DNA of 64,000 nt from Paenibacillus cellulositrophicus. GTDB lineage: Bacteria; Bacillota; Bacilli; Paenibacillales; Paenibacillaceae. Under the pieces are notes generated by a model. The model made no database searches and was not told the origin of the DNA. It was given only the letters and a program-made list of their open reading frames with translations. Positions 9,556-17,164 of this stretch are shown here, piece by piece. Each line of letters begins with the position of its first letter. Within the stretch, counting starts at the first letter, position 1. The stretch is taken from positions 62,001 to 126,000 of the forward strand of contig NZ_CP045295.1 of NCBI RefSeq assembly GCF_009363095.1. The letters run 5' to 3'. A program made the position numbers and the translations under genes.

Positions 9556-10551
9556 ATGGAACCATTGGTGGAAGTGAGGGGGCTGACGATCGAATTCCCG
9601 ATGCGCGCAGGTCTGCTGCGGGCTGTCAATGAAGCCGATTTTGTCATCCCCAAGGGACAGATCACTGCCCTGGTCGGGGAGAGCGGAAGCGGCAAATCCA
9701 CGATGGCATCCGCCATCATGCGGGCGATTTCGGTTCCCGGACGCGTTGCCGGCGGATCGATCACGTTTGATGGCCGCGATGTAATGAGCCTGAGTAAAAA
9801 AGAACTGCAGACTTATAAATGGGAGCAAGTGTCGATGGTGTTTCAGGCGGCGCAGAACGCGCTTAATCCCGTCGCCCGAATCAAGGATCAGATCATCGAG
9901 ACGTTTCGGGCCCATTCCAAATCGTATACGGAAAAGCAGATGGTGGATAAAGCGCGGAATCTGCTCGATTATGTCCGGCTTGATCCGGACCGGGTACTGA
10001 ATTCGTTCCCCCATGAGCTCTCGGGCGGGATGAAGCAGCGGGTCATGATCGCCTTCAGCCTGCTGCTCGATCCGCAGCTCGTCATCCTCGATGAACCGAC
10101 GACTGCGCTGGACGTAATCACTCAAGCTTATATATTCGATATTTTGAAAAAGATCCACAAAGACATGAATATTACCATGCTGCTCCTAACCCACGATATC
10201 GGCGTCGTCGCCAAAGCCGCCGACCGGGTCGGCGTGATGTATGCAGGCAACGTCGTCGAAGCCGGCGACGTCTACGATATGTTCAAGCGGCCGAAGCATC
10301 CTTACACCGCGAAGCTCATGAAAGCTGTTCCGAGCTTGTATGAAGACGTGTCGGAACGGAAGGGGATCCCCGGATCTCCGCCGGATTTGCTCAACATGCC
10401 GCCGGGATGTCCGTTTCACCCACGCTGCGAATATGCGCACGCGAAATGCAAGGAACAGAATCCGATCAAAGTGTATACGCCCGCCGGGCATGAAGTCGCT
10501 TGTCATTTATATCCGAATCCCGAGTCGGTTGCGGAGGTGCGTACGTCATGA
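9556..10551 (+). CDS. ABC transporter ATP-binding protein, DppD/OppD type
   Basis: This 331-residue ATPase has Walker A GESGSGKST (residues ~36-44), the signature LSGGMKQR, and Walker B LVILDEPTTALD. The C-terminal oligopeptide/dipeptide transporter extension carries PPGCPFHPRCEYAHAKC, whose cysteines are usual in this subfamily. AAGGAGGAG precedes the ATG at 9556; the upstream TTG is not used. Its stop overlaps the next start as ATGA, indicating translational coupling. Confidence 0.94.
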   Translation: MEPLVEVRGLTIEFPMRAGLLRAVNEADFVIPKGQITALVGESGSGKSTMASAIMRAISVPGRVAGGSITFDGRDVMSLSKKELQTYKWEQVSMVFQAAQNALNPVARIKDQIIETFRAHSKSYTEKQMVDKARNLLDYVRLDPDRVLNSFPHELSGGMKQRVMIAFSLLLDPQLVILDEPTTALDVITQAYIFDILKKIHKDMNITMLLLTHDIGVVAKAADRVGVMYAGNVVEAGDVYDMFKRPKHPYTAKLMKAVPSLYEDVSERKGIPGSPPDLLNMPPGCPFHPRCEYAHAKCKEQNPIKVYTPAGHEVACHLYPNPESVAEVRTS

Positions 10552-11660
10552 ATGCCAGAAATATCGAATTTGAGGTAGAGCCCAGACAGCGGCTGCGGGA
10601 AGCGGCCAGAACGGAGAGTTCCGAGGTGCTGATGCGGCTCGATAGCGTAAGCATGTACTTTGAGCGGAGCCAGGGCATGTTTGGTCCCCCCCAAAAAGTG
10701 GGGGCAGTCGTCGATGTCAGCCTGGATATTCATCCCGGCGAAATCATCGCACTGGTTGGCGAGAGCGGATGCGGAAAAACGACGCTTGGGAGCATCATCA
10801 CGGGCCTGCAGAAGCCGACTTCAGGCAAGGTGCTGTACAAGGGGCAGGAGGTAACCAAGCTGAGCGGCGAGAAGGCGAACCAATTCCGCGGCGACGTTCA
10901 GTTGGTGCAGCAGGATTCCTACGCCGCGCTGAACCCGATGCGGACCATTTACCAGTCGCTGTCAGCCCCCATCCTGCAGCGTAAAATCGTCCGCGGCCGC
11001 AAGGCGGCCCGAGCGCGGGTCATCGAGCTGCTGCAGACCGTCGGCCTGACGCCGCCGGAACGCTTCCTCGATAAATACCCGCATCAGCTGTCAGGCGGCC
11101 AGCGCCAGCGGATTCTGATGGCCCGCGCCATCTCGCTGAATCCAAAGATCATCGTGGCCGACGAGCCCGTCTCCATGATCGACGTGTCGCTGCGCATCTC
11201 GATCCTGAACCTGATGTCAGAGCTGAACCGCAAGCTGGACATCGCCATCATCTATATTACGCACGACCTGGCAACGGCCCGCTACATCGCCGGAAGGGGC
11301 CGCATGGCCGTCATGTATCTCGGACGTGTGATGGAGCTTGGCGGGGTCAACGATGTCCTCAGCCATCCGAAGCACCCTTATTTGCAGGCGCTGCTGTCCG
11401 CCGTTCCGACGCCCGATCCCGAAATCGCCAAAGCGATGGCGGAGCTGCCACTGCGCAGTCTGGAGATGCCGAACGCGGCCAAACCGCCGACTGGCTGCCG
11501 CTTCCATCCGCGGTGCCCGATGGCCACGGACCGCTGTTCCTCGGAAGAGCCCCAGCTCCGCTTAGTAGGCTCGGAACAGACGGCTTGTCATTACGCGGAG
11601 GAGGCGCATGAGCTGTGGCAGCGCAAGATGGCTGACATCGGCGCCATCAAAAGCGTGTGA
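10548..11660 (+). CDS. ABC transporter ATP-binding protein, DppF/OppF type
   Basis: This 370-residue ATPase has Walker A GESGCGKTT, signature LSGGQRQR, Walker B IIVADEP and a C-terminal cysteine segment (GCRFHPRCPMATDRC). It pairs with the preceding ATPase. The start at 10548 overlaps the upstream stop by four bases and has GGAGGT nearby; an earlier in-frame ATG at 10500 lies inside the previous gene and is rejected. An N-terminal extension of ~20 residues before the ATPase fold is a little longer than usual. Confidence 0.94.
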   Translation: MNARNIEFEVEPRQRLREAARTESSEVLMRLDSVSMYFERSQGMFGPPQKVGAVVDVSLDIHPGEIIALVGESGCGKTTLGSIITGLQKPTSGKVLYKGQEVTKLSGEKANQFRGDVQLVQQDSYAALNPMRTIYQSLSAPILQRKIVRGRKAARARVIELLQTVGLTPPERFLDKYPHQLSGGQRQRILMARAISLNPKIIVADEPVSMIDVSLRISILNLMSELNRKLDIAIIYITHDLATARYIAGRGRMAVMYLGRVMELGGVNDVLSHPKHPYLQALLSAVPTPDPEIAKAMAELPLRSLEMPNAAKPPTGCRFHPRCPMATDRCSSEEPQLRLVGSEQTACHYAEEAHELWQRKMADIGAIKSV

Positions 11661-11899
11661 TGGGCGACTTCGGAGCACTGTCCAGAATCGTTCTTTCGAT
11701 GTCACTAGTCCTGCTGCTGCTCTGTTTCGTCTCCCTGACGGCGGTAAAGCCAGGCACCGGGCCGTATGTAGTAGTTGTTCTGTCGGTCTGGATCAATATC
11801 ATTCTCTCCGGCTGCATCATTCTCGTTTCCGTCTGGCGGAAAATGCGGGATGCCAAGCGGCGCAGGTTGGAAGAGGTGCAGGAGCCTGATGGGAAATGA
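11660..11899 (+). CDS. Small two-TM membrane protein coupled to the ABC importer
   Basis: This 79-residue protein has two hydrophobic helices (residues ~10-30 and ~37-58) and a basic cytoplasmic tail (WRKMRDAKRRRLEEVQ). Its ATG shares a base with the stop of the ATPase gene (TGATG), so translation is very likely coupled. I recognise no family. A role as an accessory subunit or stabiliser of the importer is inferred only from the coupling. A terminator follows. Confidence 0.6.
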   Translation: MGDFGALSRIVLSMSLVLLLLCFVSLTAVKPGTGPYVVVVLSVWINIILSGCIILVSVWRKMRDAKRRRLEEVQEPDGK

Positions 11900-11962
11900 A
11901 TTTCGGACTAAAGGACGGACATCCAATGATTAATGGCATGAATTAATTACCGAATCACCCTT

Positions 11963-11998
11963 AAAAAGCACGATTCCCGCTGTGGGGAGCGTGCTTTT
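11963..11998 (+). terminator. Terminator of the ABC importer operon
   Basis: The stem AAAGCACG...CGTGCTTT is extended inward by ATTCCC/GGGGAG with loop GCTGT and followed by T residues. Confidence 0.85.
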
Positions 11999-12298
11999 CG
12001 GTTTCATAGACACGATGTTAAAGGAAAAAGAGGGTGTTACAATTTTTATTTAATTACATTAACTATATATCTCATTAATAAATATCGATTCCCGCCATGA
12101 CCCGGCAGAGTATTGCCCCGCATATACAGGTTAATATCAAGTTGAAATCATATGTAACTGATCCTCCAGAAGTACCCGCGCCCAACTTAATTAAATTTAT
12201 AATTCGTATCGGGTTAACCCCCGTAACTCTTGCCCGTATACTCACGTCGTTAATATAAACACACGTATATTCAAGCCGTAGCGGGAAGGAGCAGACAG
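11999..12298. other. AT-rich intergenic region, promoter region of the next operon
   Basis: No gene is seen in these 300 bases. AT-rich stretches (TTTTTATTTAATTACATTAAC at the left) and several TATA-like hexamers are present but no single promoter stands out. It separates the importer operon from the protease/toxin operon. Confidence 0.4.
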
Positions 12299-12760
12299 TT
12301 GGAAAAGGAAAGCAGACAGCTTCTTTTTATACTAATCAGTGCAATGTCTGTTACAACCTTGATCGTACTGTTTATTTTGTGTGCAGGCCATTTTTTGGAC
12401 CGAAACCTGCGCCCAAGTACGATGCAGGAGGCGAGGGTGCTTCTTCGAAGCGAACTTCGTTTTCCGGATGAAGATCAGATTGGCTCTGTCCAGGTGTATG
12501 ACGATATATTTATGGAACCGGAGATTCGAATCCGTTACCTGAATGGATTACGCTTGTCCGTTACCCGGCTGCGTGGTCCGTCCCCTTATCCGGTTCTGTC
12601 TCACCAGAAAGCCGTTCCATCCACGAAGGAGCTTCGTGATGACCAAACGGAGAAAGCGGTGTATCGTTTCGTGAAGGATGATTTTCTGTATACGCTGCAC
12701 GGAGACGTCCCGGAGCAGGTTATCTCAGATACGGTCCTGCAGATCTTCAAAAACGAGTGA
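12299..12760 (+). CDS. Unknown membrane-anchored protein, first gene of the PrsW-toxin operon
   Basis: This 153-residue protein has one N-terminal hydrophobic helix (residues ~8-30) and a soluble remainder with no motif I recognise. It would be a single-pass protein or be held by an uncleaved signal. The start is TTG, chosen because GGAAGGAG lies 8 bases upstream and no ATG fits. It lies on the same strand as the PrsW-nuclease fusion about 220 bases downstream and is likely co-transcribed; whether it takes part in the same system is unknown. Confidence 0.55.
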   Translation: MEKESRQLLFILISAMSVTTLIVLFILCAGHFLDRNLRPSTMQEARVLLRSELRFPDEDQIGSVQVYDDIFMEPEIRIRYLNGLRLSVTRLRGPSPYPVLSHQKAVPSTKELRDDQTEKAVYRFVKDDFLYTLHGDVPEQVISDTVLQIFKNE

Positions 12761-12785
12761 ACAGGGCGGATTGATTATAGGAGCT

Positions 12786-12986
12786 ATGCACCACTCGTGC
12801 CGGTTAACAGCGGCCTTTCGGCTGACCTTAGTCCCGTTGGAGGGGGAAAATGGTCCAGTTTTGGTTTACATCCCCATATTCATTGCCCTACCCAAGACGA
12901 ATATAAGGTATATTGGGGAGGAAGCCGATCTTATAACTTCACAGCTCTTGTCAGGACAGCCCCTCAGAAGCAGGGTGATGCCATGA
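12786..12986 (+). CDS. Possible small ORF overlapping the PrsW-nuclease start
   Basis: A 66-codon frame beginning MHHSCRLTAAF ends in a TGA that overlaps the ATG of the next gene as ATGA, which is typical of coupled genes. AGGAG lies only two bases before its ATG, which is too close to be ideal. No family is recognised. It could be a coupling leader or chance. Confidence 0.3.
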   Translation: MHHSCRLTAAFRLTLVPLEGENGPVLVYIPIFIALPKTNIRYIGEEADLITSQLLSGQPLRSRVMP

Positions 12987-15154
12987 AGGAGGAGATTGAC
13001 ACGGATACGATCTGGAACATCCGAAACGGAATCAGGGATATCGCCGAAGGGGTGTATCGGTGGGTGCAGGAAACGCTCCGGCGCCTCCCCTGGCTCAAAA
13101 CCTTATATACGATATGGTGCTGGATATCCCTTTTGTTTTTTATCCTGGGCCTGCTCCTGTACCGGGATTCACGCACGATGCTCGTCCAGTATTTATGGTC
13201 TTTTTATGTCATGCTGCAGTTTTGGTTTCTTTGCCGGAGCAAAACATTTACCTGGAAGCAGGCGGCCATGTTTATGCTGCTGGGCATCTTTCTCGTCATC
13301 CCGGTTACGGCGCTGACGCTGCTCGCGGCTCACGGCCTGTTTGGCGGGGATACGCGGGACACCTGGTCCCAGGCTGTCCTGACTCCGATCTTCGAGGAAG
13401 TGTGGAAGCTGCTGCCGCTCGGGCTGTTTCTGCTCTTTTCACGGCGCGCCTCTTCCATGAGCCTTGCCGATTATACGCTGGCCGGAGCCGGGGCGGGCGT
13501 GGGCTTTCAATTGATGGAAGAGCTGACGCGCCGCTGGCTGAACTCCGGCATCATCGGGCGGACGTACGGCTATAGTGTGACGATGCTTGGAGGGGAAACC
13601 ATCCATTGGGATTTTTGGACGCTGTTCCCCGGCCGGTTTGAAGAAAGCATCTTTCCGACCATCATGTCGGTCAGTCATCCTGTGCACACCGGCATGATAA
13701 CCTTAGGGCTCGGTTTGGCCGTGCGTTTGCGCAAGCGGCTGAGCGATGCTATCTTCGCCCTGCCCGCACTGCTGCTCGTCTGGTCGATCATCGATCATGC
13801 CGCCTATAACGGGCAGGGCTCCTTGCCGGACTGGTTTATGAAAATCAGCGACCTGACGGGGAGCGGATACCGCACGAAAGGCGTGTTCCTCCTGATGCTG
13901 GCGATTGGGCTCGTGCTGGATTACGTCTCGTTGAATCGGGTGAAAAGCCGGCTGCCGAGAATGGAAGGCGAAGGATGGATCAACCCGGTGTCAGAGCTGT
14001 GGTATATGCTGGAGTCTCTCTTGACCCGCAGGGAACGGCTCGGGAGTGTCATGTCCTGGACCCGGGAACGCAGGGAGCTGGGCTTCTCGCTCCTATACGG
14101 CAATCAGGAAGCCGCCGCGCTGCAGGGTGACCTGCAGACGAGGATGCTAAAGCACTTCCGTGCCGCCGCCGGTGTGACCGCGGCCCTTCTGGTGGTCGCC
14201 GGGCTGGCGGGCTTCGCCGCTTATTTCCAGGCGCACGTCCATCCCGCCTATCCGGCTTGCTTCTCATGCATGTTCGATTCGCTGCAGAACTGGTGGGACC
14301 GCCTCGGTTTTTGGGAAAAAAGCGCCATCGTGCTCGGAGCGTTCGCTTTGTCCTTGATGTTCGTCAGCTTCTGGCCGGCACTCGGTATTGCTTTAACAGC
14401 AGCGAGCATACCGGCGAGCGGCCACGAAATCGCCAAGGATATCCGCGATCCGAAAAGACTGCTCACCCCCGAAAATGTGATCTCTACGCTGCTTGCGCTG
14501 GCGCTGAGCCGTGTTCCGTTCGGCAGGCTGGCCGAACGCTTCGGTAAGAAGGGCGGCAGCAGGCTGAAGGATTGGCTGGAGAAGCTGCTTAAACGGCGAA
14601 AGGAGTCGAAGCCGGAACCCGACCTGCCCAAGAAGCCGCATAAGCCTGATGTGGAGGATCCACCGCCAAAGAAGGAGAAAGATCCTGAGGAGCAGCCGCC
14701 GAAGAACGATGGGGACGATTATGTGCATTGGAGCAAAGCGAAGTACCGCGGGGTAGAGCTCCACGATGCCAAGAACGGAGCGCTTGGGGAGTTTGACGGC
14801 GTCGATTTGGAGAAGGGCATCTTCTATGAAGCCAAGTCGGCGCAAGGGCTCGACCGCATCCATCCAAAAACGGGCAAGCCGCAGCAGACGCCGCAGCAAT
14901 TTACAGATAAGCAGTTGTACCAGAAAACGAAGGTGCGGATCAACAACCTGATGCAGAAGGCGGTTGGGACGCGAACAACGCCTGATGGAACGACGGAGAT
15001 CCCGACGCTGGAGCAAATCAAAGGAATCAGGCATTTCGAGTTTCAGCTGGACGGGGACTCGCCGGCGTTACGGGCAGCCGCGGAGAACAGCTTGAACAAG
15101 CTGCGTCAAGAATTCCCGGATTATACATTCAACATTCGATTTGGGGTGAAATAA
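12983..15154 (+). CDS. PrsW-type membrane protease fused to a C-terminal nuclease-toxin-like domain
   Basis: This 723-residue protein has two parts. Residues ~40-320 are multi-spanning and carry PrsW-like protease motifs: EEVWK (E138, E139, K142; the family EExxK box), a second conserved-type glutamate pair in GFQLMEE (E179/E180) and HPVHT (H232, H235). More membrane helices lie at ~395-416 and ~447-475. A Lys/Pro/Glu-rich linker (~540-578) leads to a soluble domain ~580-723 with EFDGVDLEKGIFYEAKSA (E603, D605, D608, E616, K618), a D...ExK arrangement like the PD-(D/E)XK restriction-endonuclease-fold toxins, closest in my recollection to Tox-REase-7. The start at 12983 is preferred over an earlier ATG whose 62-residue extension looks noncoding. 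The next gene starts one base after the stop, the order of a toxin and its immunity gene. Protease and nuclease activity are inferred from motifs. Confidence 0.75.
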   Translation: MKEEIDTDTIWNIRNGIRDIAEGVYRWVQETLRRLPWLKTLYTIWCWISLLFFILGLLLYRDSRTMLVQYLWSFYVMLQFWFLCRSKTFTWKQAAMFMLLGIFLVIPVTALTLLAAHGLFGGDTRDTWSQAVLTPIFEEVWKLLPLGLFLLFSRRASSMSLADYTLAGAGAGVGFQLMEELTRRWLNSGIIGRTYGYSVTMLGGETIHWDFWTLFPGRFEESIFPTIMSVSHPVHTGMITLGLGLAVRLRKRLSDAIFALPALLLVWSIIDHAAYNGQGSLPDWFMKISDLTGSGYRTKGVFLLMLAIGLVLDYVSLNRVKSRLPRMEGEGWINPVSELWYMLESLLTRRERLGSVMSWTRERRELGFSLLYGNQEAAALQGDLQTRMLKHFRAAAGVTAALLVVAGLAGFAAYFQAHVHPAYPACFSCMFDSLQNWWDRLGFWEKSAIVLGAFALSLMFVSFWPALGIALTAASIPASGHEIAKDIRDPKRLLTPENVISTLLALALSRVPFGRLAERFGKKGGSRLKDWLEKLLKRRKESKPEPDLPKKPHKPDVEDPPPKKEKDPEEQPPKNDGDDYVHWSKAKYRGVELHDAKNGALGEFDGVDLEKGIFYEAKSAQGLDRIHPKTGKPQQTPQQFTDKQLYQKTKVRINNLMQKAVGTRTTPDGTTEIPTLEQIKGIRHFEFQLDGDSPALRAAAENSLNKLRQEFPDYTFNIRFGVK

Positions 15155-15155
15155 C

Positions 15156-15485
15156 ATGTCAATCAGCGCAATTATTGTGGACCCGGAAGACGAATTTGAA
15201 CGGTCCTTTATGCTTCCTTTGGCGACGGAATCCTTTTTCCAGAAATATTGGGTGCCGGCGGTGGAAGAGTTGAACTTGCAGTGGGCCGCACTTTTCCAGG
15301 ACGGTACGGACGTGGAGTCCGAGGACATCCCGGCTGTCTTGGGCGAAGTGTCCCAGCTTAAAGAATGGGCGCGAATCCACATGCATGGGGACGACCTCGA
15401 CCACATGTTACGCAGACTCGAGCTGCTCGAGACGGAACTGCCGAAAGCGTACAGGCGCGCCGGAGCGGTTGTCTACATCGGTTAA
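15156..15485 (+). CDS. Candidate immunity protein
   Basis: This 109-residue acidic, apparently soluble protein has no signal peptide or membrane segment. Its ATG is one base after the stop of the PrsW-nuclease gene and its ribosome binding site (GGGGTG) lies inside that gene, so the two are translationally linked. Acidic small proteins directly behind toxin-domain genes are usually immunity proteins, hence the call. I recognise no immunity family in the sequence. A strong terminator follows, closing the operon. Confidence 0.55.
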   Translation: MSISAIIVDPEDEFERSFMLPLATESFFQKYWVPAVEELNLQWAALFQDGTDVESEDIPAVLGEVSQLKEWARIHMHGDDLDHMLRRLELLETELPKAYRRAGAVVYIG

Positions 15486-15545
15486 CATTGCCGGTTAACA
15501 TCGGTGAATGAATGAAAGATTGTTTTAATCTCATAAGATTTGAAT

Positions 15546-15589
15546 GCGATCAAGTCCGGGTTACACAGACGCCGGGCTTGATTGCTTTT
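15546..15589 (+). terminator. Terminator of the PrsW-toxin/immunity operon
   Basis: GCGATCAAGTCCGG pairs with CCGGGCTTGATTGC (with G-T pairs) around a loop of about 12 bases and is followed by TTTT. Confidence 0.85.
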
Positions 15590-15628
15590 AACCGCGCTAC
15601 GTGATGAAAAGGGAAAGGGGAGAGCGTA

Positions 15629-16660
15629 GTGAGGCAGTCTTATCGAATGGACGAAGGGGCTTTTGTGCATCACTTGAACGAAGCTTACGGACTCGCTGCC
15701 CGGAGGCTTATTTTTATCCCTTATGGAGATTCGGCCTATTCTTACCGGGTGGAGGGAGAAAACGGGACGCGATACTATCTGAAACTGTTTGACCATGGCA
15801 ATGACAGCCACCGCCAAGGCATCCTTCGGTGCAGTCGTTATGTGCCGTTTATGTGGGAAATGCATCAGACCGGTCGATTTGTGGAGTTGTCTTGTCCGTA
15901 CCGAACCTCAAGCGGCGCTTTTCTGCTACCCCTCTCCGGCTGTACTGCGGTTCTGTTTCAATTTATCGAAGGGGAGACCTGGGCTGAGGCTTACCCGTTT
16001 TCCAAGCACAAATTGGAGCGTATTGGACGGCTGGCTGCGCGGATTCGGCAGTTGACTCCCTTTACTGCCACATCCGGCCTTACGAGTGAAACGTATGATG
16101 TCTCCTTCTCCGAACATTTGATCCAATGCTTGCAGCAGCTTGAGCATCTTCAGACCGGTGCAAGTCCCGCTAGCCAGCTGCTGCGTGAGCTTGTTATCCC
16201 TCAGCAAACGCGCATAACCGAGCTGCTGCACCAGATGACAGAGGTTCGTGAACGTCTCGTGCTTGACCCGGCCCCCTATGTGCTCTGCCACGGTGATCTG
16301 TGGGGAGGGAATCTGATGGAGACCGCAGACGGACGGCTTGTCGTCCTGGACTGGGAAGCGGCCATGCTTGCGCCAGCAGAGCTGGATATCGTAGGGTATA
16401 TCGGGGACGGACTGGATCATTTTCTCACAGGGTATGAGCAGGAACTAAGACAACAGATAGAGCTAAACCCCGATTTGCTGCGTTATTATGCATACCGCCA
16501 TCATTTGAGGAACCTGACCCATTGGTGCATGAATATTTTGCAGCGCGACCTGGAGCCAGACCAGCTGGATAACGACCTCGAAATGGTCCGGCATCACTGT
16601 TTGAACCGACTGGATACCGTAGAGGCTTCGCTGAGGAATGCGGCGGATCGAAATATTTAG
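15629..16660 (+). CDS. Aminoglycoside phosphotransferase (APH) family protein
   Basis: This 343-residue kinase-fold protein has the Brenner motif HGDLWGGNLM and the metal-binding segment VVLDWEAA. The family phosphorylates small molecules such as aminoglycosides, choline or homoserine; family membership alone does not show resistance. The start is GTG with AAAGGGGAG upstream; an ATG 18 bases later is possible. It stands alone between a terminator and the riboswitch region. Confidence 0.85.
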   Translation: MRQSYRMDEGAFVHHLNEAYGLAARRLIFIPYGDSAYSYRVEGENGTRYYLKLFDHGNDSHRQGILRCSRYVPFMWEMHQTGRFVELSCPYRTSSGAFLLPLSGCTAVLFQFIEGETWAEAYPFSKHKLERIGRLAARIRQLTPFTATSGLTSETYDVSFSEHLIQCLQQLEHLQTGASPASQLLRELVIPQQTRITELLHQMTEVRERLVLDPAPYVLCHGDLWGGNLMETADGRLVVLDWEAAMLAPAELDIVGYIGDGLDHFLTGYEQELRQQIELNPDLLRYYAYRHHLRNLTHWCMNILQRDLEPDQLDNDLEMVRHHCLNRLDTVEASLRNAADRNI

Positions 16661-16872
16661 AAGCCCGATATGAATTTAATAGCGTAAACAAGCGATATGC
16701 ACAGCTACAGCCAGAAATTAATAGATTGCCTCCATTGTAAGCGTTGACATGAAGTTCTTTTGAATTTTTTCATACGTATCTCAAACCGTTTGCTTCTTTA
16801 CAGCAGGCATCCGGAAGGAGTAAGATTCAATTCGTAATCGTGAACTTGTGAACCTGAAACGTAATACTCCTT

Positions 16873-17015
16873 GATCGCTGAATTCTGAAATCAGGAGCGG
16901 GGGAACCAAAGGGAGGAAGTTAAGCCTTCGTCCCAGGGGTGAATCACTTGATGTTCATTTATTGAGTGTAGGGATACTTTCGGTCCCGAATCCGTCAGCT
17001 AACCTCGTAAGCGTT
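16873..17015 (+). ncRNA. c-di-AMP (ydaO/yuaA) riboswitch
   Basis: The leader contains the conserved blocks of this class in order: ATCGCTGAAT, then GGAGCGGGGGAACCA, then GGGGTGAATC, and the closing CTCGTAAGCG. A terminator hairpin with seven T residues follows at 17042-17080 and a KimA-like potassium importer comes next, the classical target. Known members bind c-di-AMP and turn expression off. The boundaries are approximate. Confidence 0.9.
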
Positions 17016-17041
17016 ATGAAAGAGGGATTTGTCGTGCGCGT

Positions 17042-17080
17042 AAAGCCACGGGAAGGTCCAGCTTTCCTGCGGCTTTTTTT
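17042..17080 (+). terminator. Expression-platform terminator of the c-di-AMP riboswitch
   Basis: AAGCC.CGGGAAG pairs with CTTTCCTG.GGCTT and is followed by TTTTTTT. It lies between the aptamer and the kimA-like gene and is the likely ligand-controlled off switch. Confidence 0.85.
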
Positions 17081-17164
17081 GTTGTGCCCAAAAAGGGTTG
17101 AGCACGTGTCTAACGGGTACATCATGAGCATTTCAACTCTAACAGTGGCGGTGACAAACATTTT

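Noticed and set aside
8847-9632. Plus-strand frame of 261 codons in a second frame of the OppC-like permease
   Set aside because: It is Arg-rich, has no ribosome binding site, and overlaps a clear membrane permease.
9232-10158. Long minus-strand frame of 308 codons across the permease/ATPase junction
   Set aside because: It lies opposite two well-supported transporter genes and has no recognisable domain; it is an antisense shadow in GC-rich DNA.
12797-12982. N-terminal extension of the PrsW-nuclease protein from an earlier ATG
   Set aside because: The extra 62 residues are not membrane or domain-like and no ribosome binding site precedes that ATG.
15629-16660. Calling the APH-fold protein an aminoglycoside resistance gene
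   Set aside because: The kinase motifs are shared with choline, homoserine and spore-related kinases, and there is no mobile or resistance context.
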